A DNA stretch of 64,000 nucleotides from Tretioscincus oriximinensis (lineage: Eukaryota > Chordata > Lepidosauria > Squamata > Gymnophthalmidae). Where the stretch lies: NCBI GenBank assembly GCA_022410635.1, contig JAJVDF010000138.1, forward strand, positions 208,069 to 272,068, in the 5' to 3' direction. Under the pieces are notes generated by a model. It did no database searches, was not told the DNA's origin, and worked only from the letters and a program-made list of their open reading frames with translations. Numbering within the stretch: the stretch's first letter is position 1; each line of letters opens with the position of its first letter. This document shows, piece by piece, positions 32,686 through 43,014 of the stretch. Both the position numbers and the translations under genes were made by a program.

Positions 32686-33734
32686 GCACATTCCGATCCT
32701 ACACTCCAGTCAAGGAGGGTATGATATTGGAGTCANACTAGGGCGATAGGGAGTAGACGTCTAATGATAAATGCCATGTCAAGTATTGTTTGTATGACTG
32801 TTGTGAAGTGTCTGTGCTTTTGTAAAATATAATATGGAAAGATAATATTGAACATTTCATGAAAAAGTGACTCAAAGGAGAGAGAGAAAGGCCAGGTTAT
32901 ACCTGTATTTTAAAATCTTCTTCANTCCTTCAAGCCCAAAGAATGGCTTTATTTTTTATGCATGTACATATGCATGCATGCATGTATATATACTTATACC
33001 TCACCCTATACAGGGCACCCAACAATAACAGCAAAAATACAAAATTGGCATCTTCAACCAAAGGAGAGGTTGCAGAGGTTCATGGATCTTCTAAAAGAAT
33101 GCAGCGATGGAGATTGACACACATGAAGCGGGAGACTTTTCCTCCTAGAAGGCCCTTTATGGATGAAGTCAGGAATGTAATTTTAATCCAATTTGAGTAC
33201 TGGAGAATTGGGCTGTATGAGGAATCCCCAATGACCTATTGGTCCGGTTTAGTTCTTTGGAACAGAAATTGGATTAAAAATACGCATGCGCAGGGAAAAA
33301 AAAGTGATTGTGTATTGTAGACCTCCACAAACTCAACTACATTGGCCCTTTATGCACATAGCAAATAATCCAGGAGGTCAATAGCCTACATCAGCTGCAT
33401 GAAACTAGTAATAATCCAGGTCTTCTCCAGTGATAGACTGCATTAATCAATCTTATATCCAGACGTAGCTCCTGGCCAGCATTTTAAGGATGTGCAATAG
33501 GCTCCCTAAGGGGTAGCAGGAATTATTATTAATGCTGCTTGAATTTCCCACCACGGGTTCAGGCCCCTTCTTGTTCTATCCATGCCTGTTGATGTGACAA
33601 CAGCATTGCTTTCAGCTGGCATGGGCAGACGTAGGCTCCTCCTTCTTCACTTGCACAGAACCTGCCCCCAACATGAAGAGTGCTGCCCTGTCTATGAGGC
33701 ATGGTTGTGCAAAGATAAAGAACAACATCCTTTC
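32686..33734. other. Unique DNA
   Basis: GCAT-rich run (CATGCATGCATG) at 32,970-32,985. No gene seen. Confidence 0.4.
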
Positions 33735-33913
33735 AACAGAGAGGTTGGTATTCAAAGCCCATGTCTCTGCCATAGAGAGGAGTCAGCACCCTCTATTGGT
33801 CTTAGCTTCAGCCATTCTAGCTGTTTGAAAGGAAGCATTTGCAAGTAGATGAATAGGTGATGGTGAAGATAGAACGTAAGCCTTAGGTGAAAAAAGTAGC
33901 TTGCAAGCCACTT
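33735..33913 (+). repeat. tRNA-headed SINE family A, left part, interrupted
   Basis: GCACCCTCTATTGGTC, CATTCTAGCTGTTTGAAAGG, GAAGATAGAACGTAAGCC and GCTTGCAAGCCACTTTGA follow family order. It then breaks off; the remaining CCTTCAGGTGAG..GGATATAAAATCCC part lies at 34,326. Confidence 0.7.
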
Positions 33914-33973
33914 TGAAGAAGAAGAGGAAAAGGAAGAGGAGGAAGAGGAAGAAGAAGAAGAAGAGGAAGAAGA

Positions 33974-34024
<51 letters not shown>

Positions 34025-34040
34025 GGAAGAAGAAGAAGAA
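33914..34040 (-). repeat. (GAA/GGA)n array, tail of the nested SINE
   Basis: About 127 bp of GAA and GGA triplets, i.e. (TTC)n on the minus strand. It directly abuts the 3' end (GGGTATAAGAACCCAGTTCTT on minus) of the next SINE. Confidence 0.9.
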
Positions 34041-34325
34041 CTGGGTTCTTATACCCCGCTTTTCTCACTTTTCAAAGGGACTCAAAGCGGCTTACAAGGG
34101 TATTTTGCCCAAAGGCTCACATTCTATCTTCCCCACCAGGCTCTGGTGGTTCCCATGTATTTACTTGCAGTCGTTGCAATTTCTTACAATTCANGCTTTC
34201 GAATAGCTGGGTTGGCTAGAGCTACAGGCTAGTGGAAGGTGCTCACCACTCACCACGTCCCACACAANACTTAGAAACCCCATCTCCCAGCTGAGAGACG
34301 GATTCCTTAGCAACTGAGCTAAACC
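34041..34325 (-). repeat. tRNA-headed SINE family A, inserted copy
   Basis: On the minus strand: TTTAGCTCAGTTGCTAAGGA (tRNA box A-like head), GAGAGATGGGG-like block, GCTAGCCTGTAGCTCTAGCC-like block, GATAGAATGTGAGCCTTTGGG, TTGTAAGCCGCTTTGAGTCCC, AGCGGGGTATAAGAACCCAG and the (TTC)n tail. The most complete copy of the family. Confidence 0.8.
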
Positions 34326-34378
34326 CTTCAGGTGAGAAAGGCAGGATATAAAATCCCAATTCCTCTTCTTCTGGGCAA
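34326..34378 (+). repeat. SINE family A, right part after interruption
   Basis: CCCTTCAGGTGAGAAAGGCAG, GATATAAAATCCCAATTCC and CTCTTCTTCT complete the element begun at 33,735. Confidence 0.7.
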
Positions 34379-34769
34379 GCACCCTCTGGCNCTATGACAG
34401 TGTTGAGTGACCTGACATTGACTAGCCTGTGGCAAGTGAGAGATTCAGTGTCAGAGGTAACAAGAATAATAATTCATGTTACTCATAGAAGAGCCCCTTT
34501 GTAGCCTCAAAATAGTAACCAGGAGCTTCTGCTGACTTTATTCTTACCAACAATGCCTGTTCCACACATAGGACAGGACTTCTGTTAAATCTGCATTGTC
34601 ACCCACATTGTCTCAGTTCTAATACTGCCCAACCTGTTCAGTGCAGATGTGAGCTGCCACAACTGATCAGATCAAGAAAATTAAACATTTATCATGGTAA
34701 GTGAACAAAGAGTCAGAGATTTAAAGAAGTAGTCATATTTGATCTGAACCAGGATTCTAGCAAAGGGAT
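34379..34769. other. Unique DNA with a short shared block
   Basis: 34,605-34,700 (CCTGTTCAGTGCAGATGTG, CAAGAAAATTAAACATTTA) resembles 47,815-47,930 (GATCTACTTAATGCAGAT, CAAATCTGG). Class unknown. Confidence 0.35.
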
Positions 34770-34878
34770 CTTCAGCCAACCTAGCTGTTCAAAAGTAGAG
34801 TATAAAACCCAGTTCTTCTTCTTTTCCTCCTTCTCCTCCTCTCGCTTGCCTTCCTTTTCCTTCTCTTCCTTCTTCACA
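34770..34878 (+). repeat. SINE family A 3' fragment with (TTC/TCC)n tail
   Basis: CAACCTAGCTGTTCAAAAGT, GAGTATAAAACCCAGTTCTT and a pyrimidine tail to about 34,877. Confidence 0.7.
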
Positions 34879-35760
34879 CTAGTAAGAAAAAGGCAGGGCA
34901 AATAATCCTGGCATAAGACAATCGAGAAGAAAACCAAATGTGCATGNAAAATAAGCAAGCAAAATATATAATGCAAAATTCACAACATTAGATCGAATTT
35001 GCAGAATCTTTACGCAAGTATTGCATTATTTAAACTCAAAGAAGTTCATTGAGTAGGAAGAACAAATCAATTCATTCCTTGATTTTATATCCATATACAG
35101 AACCCATGCTGTGTTCTCCAAAAAGAGTAACAAAGATTTTCAAAAAAGCTTTAAAAAAAGAAAGAAAACAAGACAAAACAATATAAACACAATTAGTGAT
35201 GCTCAAACAACAATGATTTAAACACTAAATGAATAGTTAAGACCACCAGATATCTTTCATATGGCTTCTGGGGTCCAGTATTAATTAGATAGAGATGCCT
35301 GATTAAATCGGAGGGAGGGGAAAAGCCATTCCCAATTTAATAACCCAGAAAATGTGAAGTGGTTCCCCATATTGTTTTCTGCATATTAGCCTGCAGACCA
35401 AAGAAGAGATGAGGCATGAATGGGAAGACGAGGATGGAGGTCTCCTCCCTCTGGGGCTCAAGCACATTGTGTATCCAATATTTACAGCTTTAAAAGGCAG
35501 CAGATGCAGAGCGAAAAGGCCAGGGATTGAGAGGACAGGGAACTGGCATAAGGATTGGGCTGCCTCCCAGATTGAAGGGTGGAAACCATCGCCACTTTCG
35601 GCACAAGTCTGATTGTTTGATTGTTCATTTCAGCCAGAAAGAAGATATGCCCAATACGTTTCTTTGAGCAATTTTAATCAGACTTCTGGTCAGACAATAT
35701 TTTTCATTGGTGGCAGACAGATGGGCAGATGCCTTTCATATTTGCATTTATTAAGAAAGC
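34879..35760. other. Unique DNA
   Basis: No feature recognised. Confidence 0.4.
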
Positions 35761-35762
35761 TA

Positions 35763-36012
35763 ATCCTCCTTCCCTCCTTTCTTTTCTCTGTCCTTTCCTC
35801 CCTCCCTCCTTCACTCACACACTTTTCCTTCCTCCTTCCTTTCCTCCTTCCCTTCTTCACTCCTTCCCTCCCTCCTTTCCTTCTTTCTTTGCTCTTTCCT
35901 TCCCTCCATCCCTCACTCCTTCCTTCACTTGAGACTTTCCTTCTTTTCCTTACTTCATCCCTCGCTCCCTCCTTTCTGCCTTTCCTTATCCCCTTTCCTC
36001 TTTGCTCCCAGA
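35763..36012 (+). repeat. Polypyrimidine (CCTT/CCTC)n tract
   Basis: About 250 bp, almost all C/T. Open frames on both strands are artefacts. No flanking family D blocks were found. Confidence 0.9.
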
Positions 36013-36683
36013 ACCTCACCGAATGAAGTTAACTTATTTGATTCTCTCCCCCTTTTTTTTAACAACCATTAAAAAGGCATAACACCCCAGCCCTACTTTG
36101 TACCTGGTACCCCTTCCTGTCCTCGTTATGAAATCAGTCCTTGAAGGTGCCTTGTGAACAGAAGACTATAAAACACTTCTGAGTGCAGATTACATTGCGA
36201 TCATTTGTCACCAATTCTTCAGGTAGAACAATGGCTGAAGTGGAGGTGGCTGACAATGTCTACGTAGTACGGCTATCTGTTGTCATCTGAATGGTTAACA
36301 AAAAGGGTACAGATATGTATGAACATTAACATGAATTTTAATTAGTAGATTTAATACCAGCTTAGTTTAATACTGCCTTGAGGGAATTTTAGATTCGAGT
36401 CTAAGATATATCCCAAAATAAGGCTCAGTGCAGAGAGAGTCCAAATCACTTTATCAAATCAACAGGATGTTCAGTTTGGAATTGAACCCACCAAACCTCC
36501 TGTTTTGAATTAAGCTCGTTTGAAAACAAAACATTTCAAAACATTTCTATTCCAAAACCTTTTCTCTTCTGAAGAAGAACCTCGGGAAGGTCAGAAGCTT
36601 TGTAGCTGCAGGACATTCATGTGCAGCTTTGGAGTGTTGGATGCAGGGAGGTAGATTCTAACACTTCTTCTGAGACAGCCTTT
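36013..36683. other. Unique DNA with a family H trace
   Basis: At 36,395-36,445 CCCAAAATAAGGCTCAGTGCAG matches the terminal part of the elements at 58,082 and 59,422. Confidence 0.4.
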
Positions 36684-37052
36684 GTCTGCAACCCCACAAA
36701 GGGTTTTTTACTACCCTACAAAGTCTCATAAGTTCATTGATCCACTCATTATAAAGGCTCATGATTTCAGATTTTCCAACCACTGCTGTTTATCTGCTTC
36801 CACAGCGGACATTTCTAAAATCCAAAAAAGCCTCCATGGGAGCATTCAATAATCTTGTGAAACTTCAAGGCAACATGTAAAAGTTCACTGGCTCTCAGCT
36901 TGCAAAGAATGCTGGGAATTGCAGTACNGCAAGCCAACCAGCAAATGTCATGTGATGGGTTTCCAAGGCAGTATAAGAAAACAGTGTGGAAACCTGAAGG
37001 TAGGTGAGGCGAGATTGTGTTTTCCAAATTTACTCAGTGTGGGACATGTTCC
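36684..37052 (-). mobile_element. Family B MITE, antisense
   Basis: TCTGCAACCCCACAAAGGG at one end and GTGTGGGACATGTTCC at the other. Interior complements GCTGGGAATTGCAGTA, CACTGGCTCTCAGCTT and GTCATGTGATGGG match the family. No clean 3-bp duplication. Confidence 0.75.
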
Positions 37053-37530
37053 GTAACACAGAGAGGTTTCAAAGACAGGTTAGTTTCAAGGTTACCAAAA
37101 TTATCCTCATCCCTTGTTGATGTTCTTCTTCCTCAAGTAATTTAAAATGTGCTTGCCTCTGAGAGGTTGTGGTCACGATACAACCTAAGCAAAGGGAAAT
37201 GGGTACTATATTTAAAAACGCTGTCTTATTGAGGAAACCAGGGGTGGATTCTGTAATTGCCCTGTCTTTTATTGTGTTTGTTTAGTCTGTGGCTTTATAT
37301 TGAACTTGGTGACAGACTTCTACCCCCTTCCTTAAGAAAGACTTTAGGAGAGAAACAACTGAACATAAGAAGAAGTGATGTCCACCAAGGCCAGCCTTTT
37401 ATCATGACAATCAGCCATGCTTCATCCACACATCACTTGTTTACCCTGATTTTTAGTGTTGCAGATTTAATTCACTTCATCCAAGCCTTTACAATGTAGG
37501 CCAGGTTTTGCTATTCTGTCAGCTTCTGAT
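37053..37530. other. Unique DNA
   Basis: No feature recognised. Confidence 0.4.
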
Positions 37531-38050
37531 GAGAACATAAGAACTAAGAGGAGCCCTGCTGAATGGGGCCAGAGCTGATCTACTCCAGCATTCTGTCTCA
37601 CACAGTGGCCCACCAGTTTTCCCCGATCATCTCAAAGAGAAGAAGGCAAAATCCTCACCTGTTCTAGACTTGCGGCAAATGATTCTTCATGAATTCTGCC
37701 TGTAGCTCCATCTCACAGTNAGTATCAAGACATCCATCCTAGTAACTATTATGCCCTTAGCTTTCATGAATCTGTCTAATCCTGCCTCAAAGCTATCCAG
37801 GCTGATAGCTACCACCACCTCTTTTGAATGTAAATTCCATAGACCAATGATCCGACGAGTGAAAACAAAATCCTCATCTGTTTTAACTCTTTTGCCCATT
37901 AGTTTCCAGGAATGCCTCCTGGCCCTCATCTTGTTTTGCTCTATTCACCTTATCCATCCTGTGCATAATTTCATACACTTCAATCAGATCACCTCTTAAA
38001 TGCTGTGTTTCAAGGCTGAAGCCATCCAGACATTTCAGTCAGAGATTTTC
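37531..38050 (-). mobile_element. CR1 3' region, antisense, about 520 bp
   Basis: AGAACATAAGAACTAAGAGG tail, 3' UTR blocks (TTCTGTCTCACACAGTGGCC, TGCCTGTAGCTCCATCTC), then ORF2 complement: CCACCACCTCTTTTGAATG, ATTCACCTTATCCATCCTG, ATAATTTCATACACTTCAAT and CAGATCACCTCTTAAATGC. The sense strand of the last part decodes to the DLIEVYE-type CR1 block. Confidence 0.85.
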
Positions 38051-38074
38051 AGTGTGTGTGACACATGCTCCTGG

Positions 38075-38215
38075 CAGCCATATTGTTTGTTGGTTGCCAA
38101 AAGGAAATATAGTATTTCCTCATCCAAATGCTACTGGATGATAATTTGGTCTCAGTATCAGAGGCTTCAGGGTTTCTCACCAGAACAGTTTGCACAATCT
38201 CTATATAGCAGTTCA
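38075..38215 (+). repeat. Dispersed repeat family F
   Basis: GCAGCCATATTGTTTGTTGGT, CATCCAAATGCTACTGGATGA and CAGGGTTTCTCACCAGAACA are shared with 56,020 and, in part, 43,785. Class unknown. Confidence 0.55.
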
Positions 38216-38277
38216 GTACCTGTTTTTCACTGTACATCTAAAATAATTTCTAGAACTTGAAATCTGAAAATTTATAG

Positions 38278-38395
38278 AGCAACCTGAGCCCTGGGCCCAT
38301 TGAGCCTTATTTTGGGCGGTATCTCTTGGCAAAACGTGGCCAGCCACATGCCAATGTTTACTATGGCAGGCACCGGTTGTAGAAGTGCAAGTGAT
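38278..38395 (+). mobile_element. Family H MITE, partial
   Basis: GGCCCATTGAGCCTTATTTTG, GGCCAGCCACATGCCAATGT and ACTATGGCAGGCACC match the left half and middle of 58,082-58,220; the right terminus is absent. Confidence 0.6.
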
Positions 38396-38477
38396 TAATT
38401 TGACTACTATCCATGCTAGCCTACTGAAGGTAAATAAGTAAACACTTACTATGTGTAGAAACAATTACTACCTAAGA

Positions 38478-38640
38478 ACACAGAACATAAGAGGAGCAAA
38501 ATCTTCATCCACGTTCGACTCCCTGCAAACTGCCTGTTGCTGGATATGTGCTATTTCTCCAGAGCATCCATTTCCCATGGAAAATTCAGATTATTTAACC
38601 GTTGCACCTATTCTTCAAGATATGAACTTAAAAGGATGGA
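38478..38640 (-). mobile_element. CR1 3' fragment, antisense, deleted
   Basis: GAACATAAGAGGAGC jumps straight to AAAATCTTCATCCACGTTCG, GACTCCCTGCAAACTGCC, TGTTGCTGGAT; the middle of the 3' UTR is missing. Confidence 0.55.
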
Positions 38641-39510
38641 CAATTTTCTGCTGAATTGGCAACACATATATGTTAATTGGCTTATTGCTGGAAATTAGAA
38701 TTCCAAGAATTCCACACATCTGTGAACTTACAACACAGCTTTATTTTGAGACCTAGGATTCAGTCAAACTCTGAAACTCATTACTGAATTCCCCATTTTA
38801 AGTCAAGCAATGTGGTTAATGATGGTAGTAAAAGCAATGGAAACAATCACCCTGAGNAGTCACTGAAGGATAAATAAGAATTTGTTCCTTAAACCATAGT
38901 GAAACCACAATGAAGCAAGGATTAAAGCTCAAGAACAAAGATCATGCTTAAGTGGTGACACTAGGCACCATTTATGGACCATTTTAAGTGGAAAGGAAAT
39001 GAATTAATTTAGTGTATCTTCCAGTATAAAATGCTTCTGAGCATCCATTGTGGGTGAATATGAATGAGGAGAGTAGATGAATTCATGTCCTGCTGAAAAT
39101 ATTCTTGTAGGAAATCAGTTTGGTACTGATGGGAAGGTTTATGGATAGAAAGATCTACTGACCAAGCTGCAGTGTTAAGGCTGCAATCCATAACCCTGTT
39201 TTAGAATGTCACTTAGGCCCCCACCAAATGACAAGTAAAACCTGCAACCTAAAAGAGATTGCAGATTTCACCCGTTTTTACCTACCTGCAAAGTCCATGA
39301 GAAATGGGAGAGAAATCCAACCCTGAAGTAAATACCCGCATGCTCAATATGAGATTCTGCATACTTGACCTCTTCAGCTTCAAGGAACTCTGAAGGTGAT
39401 TCGAATGAAATGTATGAAATTATGCATGGGATGGATGAGGTGCATAGAGAAAGATATATTGTAACGAGTGGTAAGTAAGATGAATCTGGAATGTACCTTT
39501 TGTGTAACTG
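38641..39510. other. Unique DNA
   Basis: No clear feature. 39,400-39,450 (GGGATGGATGAGGTGCATAG) may be a CR1 scrap. Confidence 0.35.
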
Positions 39511-39559
39511 TATCCTGAAGTATCAGGAGTGGACTCTGTTTCCAGAATGTAGATGGCTT

Positions 39560-40140
39560 GACTTAGTTCAACCTCAAGGGAAAGAGCTGAAGCACTTCCC
39601 TTATGAAATCAGACTGCAACGTCTGAGCCTATTCAGTCTTGAAAGACAGCATTTAAGTGGTGGTCTGATTCAGATTGTATAAAATTGTGGAAGGGATGGA
39701 TAAGGTGAATAGAGAAAAAAATTCTCTATCACACAACACTAGGACCAGGGGCCATTCCTTGAAACGGATGGGCAGAAGAGGTAGGACTGACAAGAGAAAG
39801 GTTTTGGTGTTTTTTTTTTCCCCAGAGGGTCATTGATCTATAGAATTAATTTCTAGAAATGGTGTTGGATAGCAGACTAGAAGGCATTAAGACATGATTC
39901 AACAGGCTCATGGAAGCCAAGAGTATAAATATCTACTATGATGGATTTCTTGATACGGCCTCTGAGAAGGAGCAACAGGCAGGATTCCTGAAGTACCAAT
40001 TGCAAGGAGTCGAGAACAGGGGAAAATTCCGCTGCCTTCTGCTTGAGACTGCCCAGGGCAATTGGTGGGCCACCATGTGAGACAGAAATCTGAACTATAT
40101 GGACTCTGATCCCATTCAACAGGGTTTCCCTTGTATTGAT
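39560..40140 (+). mobile_element. CR1 3' region, sense, longest CR1 copy
   Basis: Decayed ORF2 end (RLQRLSLFSLERQHLSGGL, then MDKVNREK-like and RTRGHSLKRMGRRGRTDK-like blocks) is followed by the 3' UTR ending AACAGGGTTT. It is complementary to the antisense copies at 22,771 and 37,531. The octamer tail is lost at the 3' end. Confidence 0.8.
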
Positions 40141-40678
40141 TGTCTAGTGGCAGCATCTTCTCACGGTATCCTGGTATCTGTACCCACAAGAAGGCTTCTC
40201 ACCTCCATGGCTGCAAGCACAGCCATTTCAGAAAAAGTCAGTAAAATAATATTCTGGGGTAAAGGATATTTTTTCTAGGTTCATTGGGAAAATTTCCAGG
40301 TTCTCTGCAACAACTTAGTTAACACATGAAGCATAGTCACCATGATGATATTACCATCGTGGTAGGAAAACCTTGTGGGTCTGCTACATTCGTTGGACAT
40401 TCTGAAACAAAGCCATTTCTTGGGCAATTTCCAAATTGGGAAGGCAGTATACAAAAATATGATTGATTGATCTGCACTAGGTTTATTTGGATAGGTCTTG
40501 GACGAGATGGATTACTACCCATAGGCCAATGTAGGTTATGGCAGATCCTTTTGTCATGATAGATCCAAGAGTATGTCTGTTGGAGAAAGAGCTTTTATCC
40601 CTTTTTGCATGGGCCCGTTAAAGTGGTCACTATTCCCTGTTGTCTGCATGAGAATAATGGGGTATAAAAACTTGATTC
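40141..40678. other. Unclassified DNA; SINE-like 3' end at its right
   Basis: 40,655-40,680 reads ATGGGGTATAAAAACTTGATT, like the last bases of SINE family A, and runs into the array. Confidence 0.4.
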
Positions 40679-41065
40679 TTGTTGTTGTTGTTGTTGTTGT
40701 TGCTCTTCTTNTTCTTGTTCTTCTTGTTCTTCTTGTTCTTCTTGTTCTTCTTGTTCTTCTTGTTCTTCTTGTTCTTCTTGTTCTTCTTGTTCTTCTTGTT
40801 CTTCTTGTTCTTCTTGTTCTTGTTCCTGTGGTTCTTGTTCCTGTGGTTCTTGCTGTGGTTCTTGTTCTTCTCCTTGTTGTTCTTGTTCTTCTCCTTGTTG
40901 TTCTCCTTCTTGTTGTTCTTCTCCTTGTTGTTCTTCTCCTTGTTGTTCTTGTTGTTCTTGTTGTTCTTGTTGTTCTTGTTGTTGTTGTTCTTCTTCTTCT
41001 TCTTCTTCTTCTTCTTCTTCTTCTTCTTCTTCTTCTTCTTCTTCTTCTTCTTCTTCTTCTTCTTC
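40679..41065 (+). repeat. Large compound (TTG)n / 9-mer / (CTT)n array
   Basis: About 387 bp in zones: (TTG)n at 40,681-40,703; about eleven units of a 9-mer, CTTCTTGTT, at 40,711-40,815; variants with CCTGTGG and CTCCTTG; more (TTG)n; and about 25 pure CTT at 40,990-41,065. It follows a SINE-like 3' end. The 161-198 residue Glu/Gln- and Arg/Thr-repeat frames on the minus strand and Leu/Val frames on plus have no coding support. Confidence 0.95.
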
Positions 41066-42049
41066 GTGGATTGCAGGCACAGTGAAATGCCGCTGCCACA
41101 GGAAAAGCCCTATCCAGGTTTCCCACCCTCCTTGCTTCTGAGAGAGTCAAAGAGTTACCAAATGAAAAACAAGCCAGACGACCTTTAATGATTATAAAGC
41201 AAAGGAAATTTCAGCATGTGCTGCTAGTTTTGTTAGCTGCACCTGCTGAAATTGCTTTTTTTTTTTTACAGACGTTAGACGCATACCAGTCTTGTTCTGC
41301 TTTCCATTTGTCAACCCTAGCTAATTTGGAATCTTTGTGTGTTTTCCCTTCCTTTGAGGTCTCAGTCCATGTGACTGCTGCCTTCATGGCCATGAGTGCC
41401 TCAAGAACCCCCTGTGCACCTTCAGGAACACCATTGTACAAAGGCAGTTCCTTTATAGAGAGGATTACGTACAAAGAACTCAAAAGAGGGAGCGAGAGGC
41501 TTACTTCAATTCAATCCAAACAGGCGTCCTTTATCTAAGGGGAGGTCTGTAACTCATCGCTGCCATTTGCCACCACACACCAGGAAAGCTGTATTCGTGA
41601 TGGAGCCAAATCTCATTAGGAGCAAGCTGTTGCCCATCTTTTAATTAGCCATGGATGTTGCTTCTATTTCAGCCTCTTAGCAGACAGTGGAAAGACCATT
41701 GTCTTCTTGCCCGAAGATGAAGGGACTTTATACAAAAGTAAAAGATCCCTAGGGGTGAAAAAAAAAGTCTGTACATTTTGTGATTGTATTGCCTCAACGT
41801 TGCCTCACATATCCCTTTTGCATCAAGAGTTCAGCCTGGCAAATAAAGCAAANAGCGAAGAAAAAATGCAAATTGAAAGAAGCAAACACACAACTAACTC
41901 CTGATTCAGAGAAAGTGCCCAGGCAAAGCAACCTGTAGCTTACTAAGCCTACCCAAGCCTGCGCTTTGAAGAGTGGGTAGCAGAAAAAGGTCTGTCGTTG
42001 GAAAGTGTACTTTGTATGAAGGGTTTCCTTATCCACATTTAATTATAAG
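41066..42049. other. Unique DNA, possibly conserved
   Basis: No repeats recognised in 41,170-41,740 beyond a T-run near 41,257. Sequence such as GTTAGCTGCACCTGCTGAAAT (with E-box CACCTG) and TTTTAATTAGCCATGGAT suggests regulatory DNA; this is speculative. Confidence 0.3.
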
Positions 42050-42115
42050 AGCACAGGGACATAAGGGTCCCCCTGGATTTAAACAGTAGTCCATCTAATT
42101 TAGAGTTACCAGAAA
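42050..42115 (-). mobile_element. CR1 tip, antisense, degenerate
   Basis: GGACATAAGGGTCCCCCTGG, then CAGTAGTCCATCTAATTTAGA match the CR1 3' tip poorly. Confidence 0.4.
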
Positions 42116-42139
42116 AAACTAGAATGGAAGAAGGAAAAA

Positions 42140-42334
42140 ACNGAGGAGAAGGAGAACTGGCTTTTTATACCTGGCTTTTCTCACCTGAAAAACTCAAAGT
42201 GACTTACAAGCTATTTTTCTCCCTAAAGCATACGTTCAGTCTTCCCCGTTACATTTCGAACAGCTGGTTTGGCTAGAGCTGGGGCCAGAAGAGGGTGCTC
42301 ACCTCTGTCTACCGGTGAAACACTGCTGTATCAC
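42140..42334 (-). repeat. SINE family A, antisense, head lost
   Basis: GAACTGGCTTTTTATACCTGG, CTCAAAGTGACTTACAAGC, GTTCAGTCTTCCCCG, CGAACAGCTGGTTTGGCTA and GAGGGTGCTCACC follow the minus-strand order of 34,041. Its left end (tail) is purine-rich. Confidence 0.75.
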
Positions 42335-42344
42335 CACCAATAGA

Positions 42345-42472
42345 GGTTTACACCTTTAATCACTATAGAAGAGAGGATTTTTCATCAGGTGCAGCTTCTA
42401 ATCCCTGCACTACCTGGGGGGAAGTCACATTTTCACACCTATTAAAAGTGTAAACTTCTGTCTCATAGTTTA
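42345..42472. mobile_element. Small palindromic MITE, copy 1
   Basis: Ends GTTTACACCTTTAAT and, inverted, ATTAAAAGTGTAAAC. An inner hairpin AGGTGCAGC...GCACTACCT lies in the middle. Related to the next element. Confidence 0.65.
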
Positions 42473-42487
42473 TTTTGTAACTGTAAT

Positions 42488-42656
42488 CTAGGGTTACCAC
42501 CTAAAACCCATGACTGAACTTTGCACCCTTGATGGTTATAGAATAAAGGAATTTTCACTAGGTGCAGCTTTTAATGGTTGCAGCACCTGGATGTTTGTGT
42601 GTGCTTTTATTCACACCTATTAAAGGTGCAAAGTTTTAACCCATATTTTAGGAGTT
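42488..42656. mobile_element. Small palindromic MITE, copy 2, longer arms
   Basis: About 40-nt imperfect inverted arms: CTAGGGTTACCACCTAAAAC...ACTTTGCACC and its complement GGTGCAAAG...TTAACCCTAG. The inner hairpin AGGTGCAGC...GCAGCACCT is kept. No target duplication found. Confidence 0.7.
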
Positions 42657-42724
42657 AACCCTAGAAAATAACCATCTCCAACTGGCATCAAGGCTAATAA
42701 CGACTGTTATCCATGGCTGCCATG

Positions 42725-42931
42725 ATTAGTCTGGTCAAATGAAGTCTCCAAGTTCATTCCTGTACTCCTCCCTGAAACCAGTTGGGTGACTTTTACAGCT
42801 CTTTTAGCCCAACCTACATCTCAAGGTGTCTGTTGTGACGAGAATAACAGTTATGGAAGCCCCTTTAATTCCCTTCAATTTGAGAAAATTGGAGTACAAA
42901 AACTGATTTTTCTTCTTCTTCCTTCTTCCAC
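42725..42931 (+). repeat. tRNA/CORE-type SINE with (CTT)n tail
   Basis: ACTCCTCCCTGAAACCAG, TTGGGTGACTTTTACAGCTC, CAAGGTGTCTGTTGTGACG, TTGGAGTACAAAAACTGATT and a (TTC)n tail. The tail ends CTTCCACAG, an accidental 3' splice-site match. Confidence 0.7.
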
Positions 42932-43014
42932 AGCCCAGCTAACCAAGAATTGTCTTCTTATGTTGATTGGTCATCTATACAAGTAAGACATGAGCACATG
43001 AATGGCTTTGTTTG

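Noticed and set aside
35690..36026. Open frames of 109-137 codons (Leu/Phe/Ser/Pro or Arg/Lys/Gly-rich)
   Set aside because: They are produced by the (CCTT)n tract on the two strands.
40554..41188. Open frames of 161-198 codons rich in Arg/Thr, Glu/Gln or Leu/Val
   Set aside because: They read through the triplet array in every frame and both strands; no domain, start context or conservation-like codon bias.
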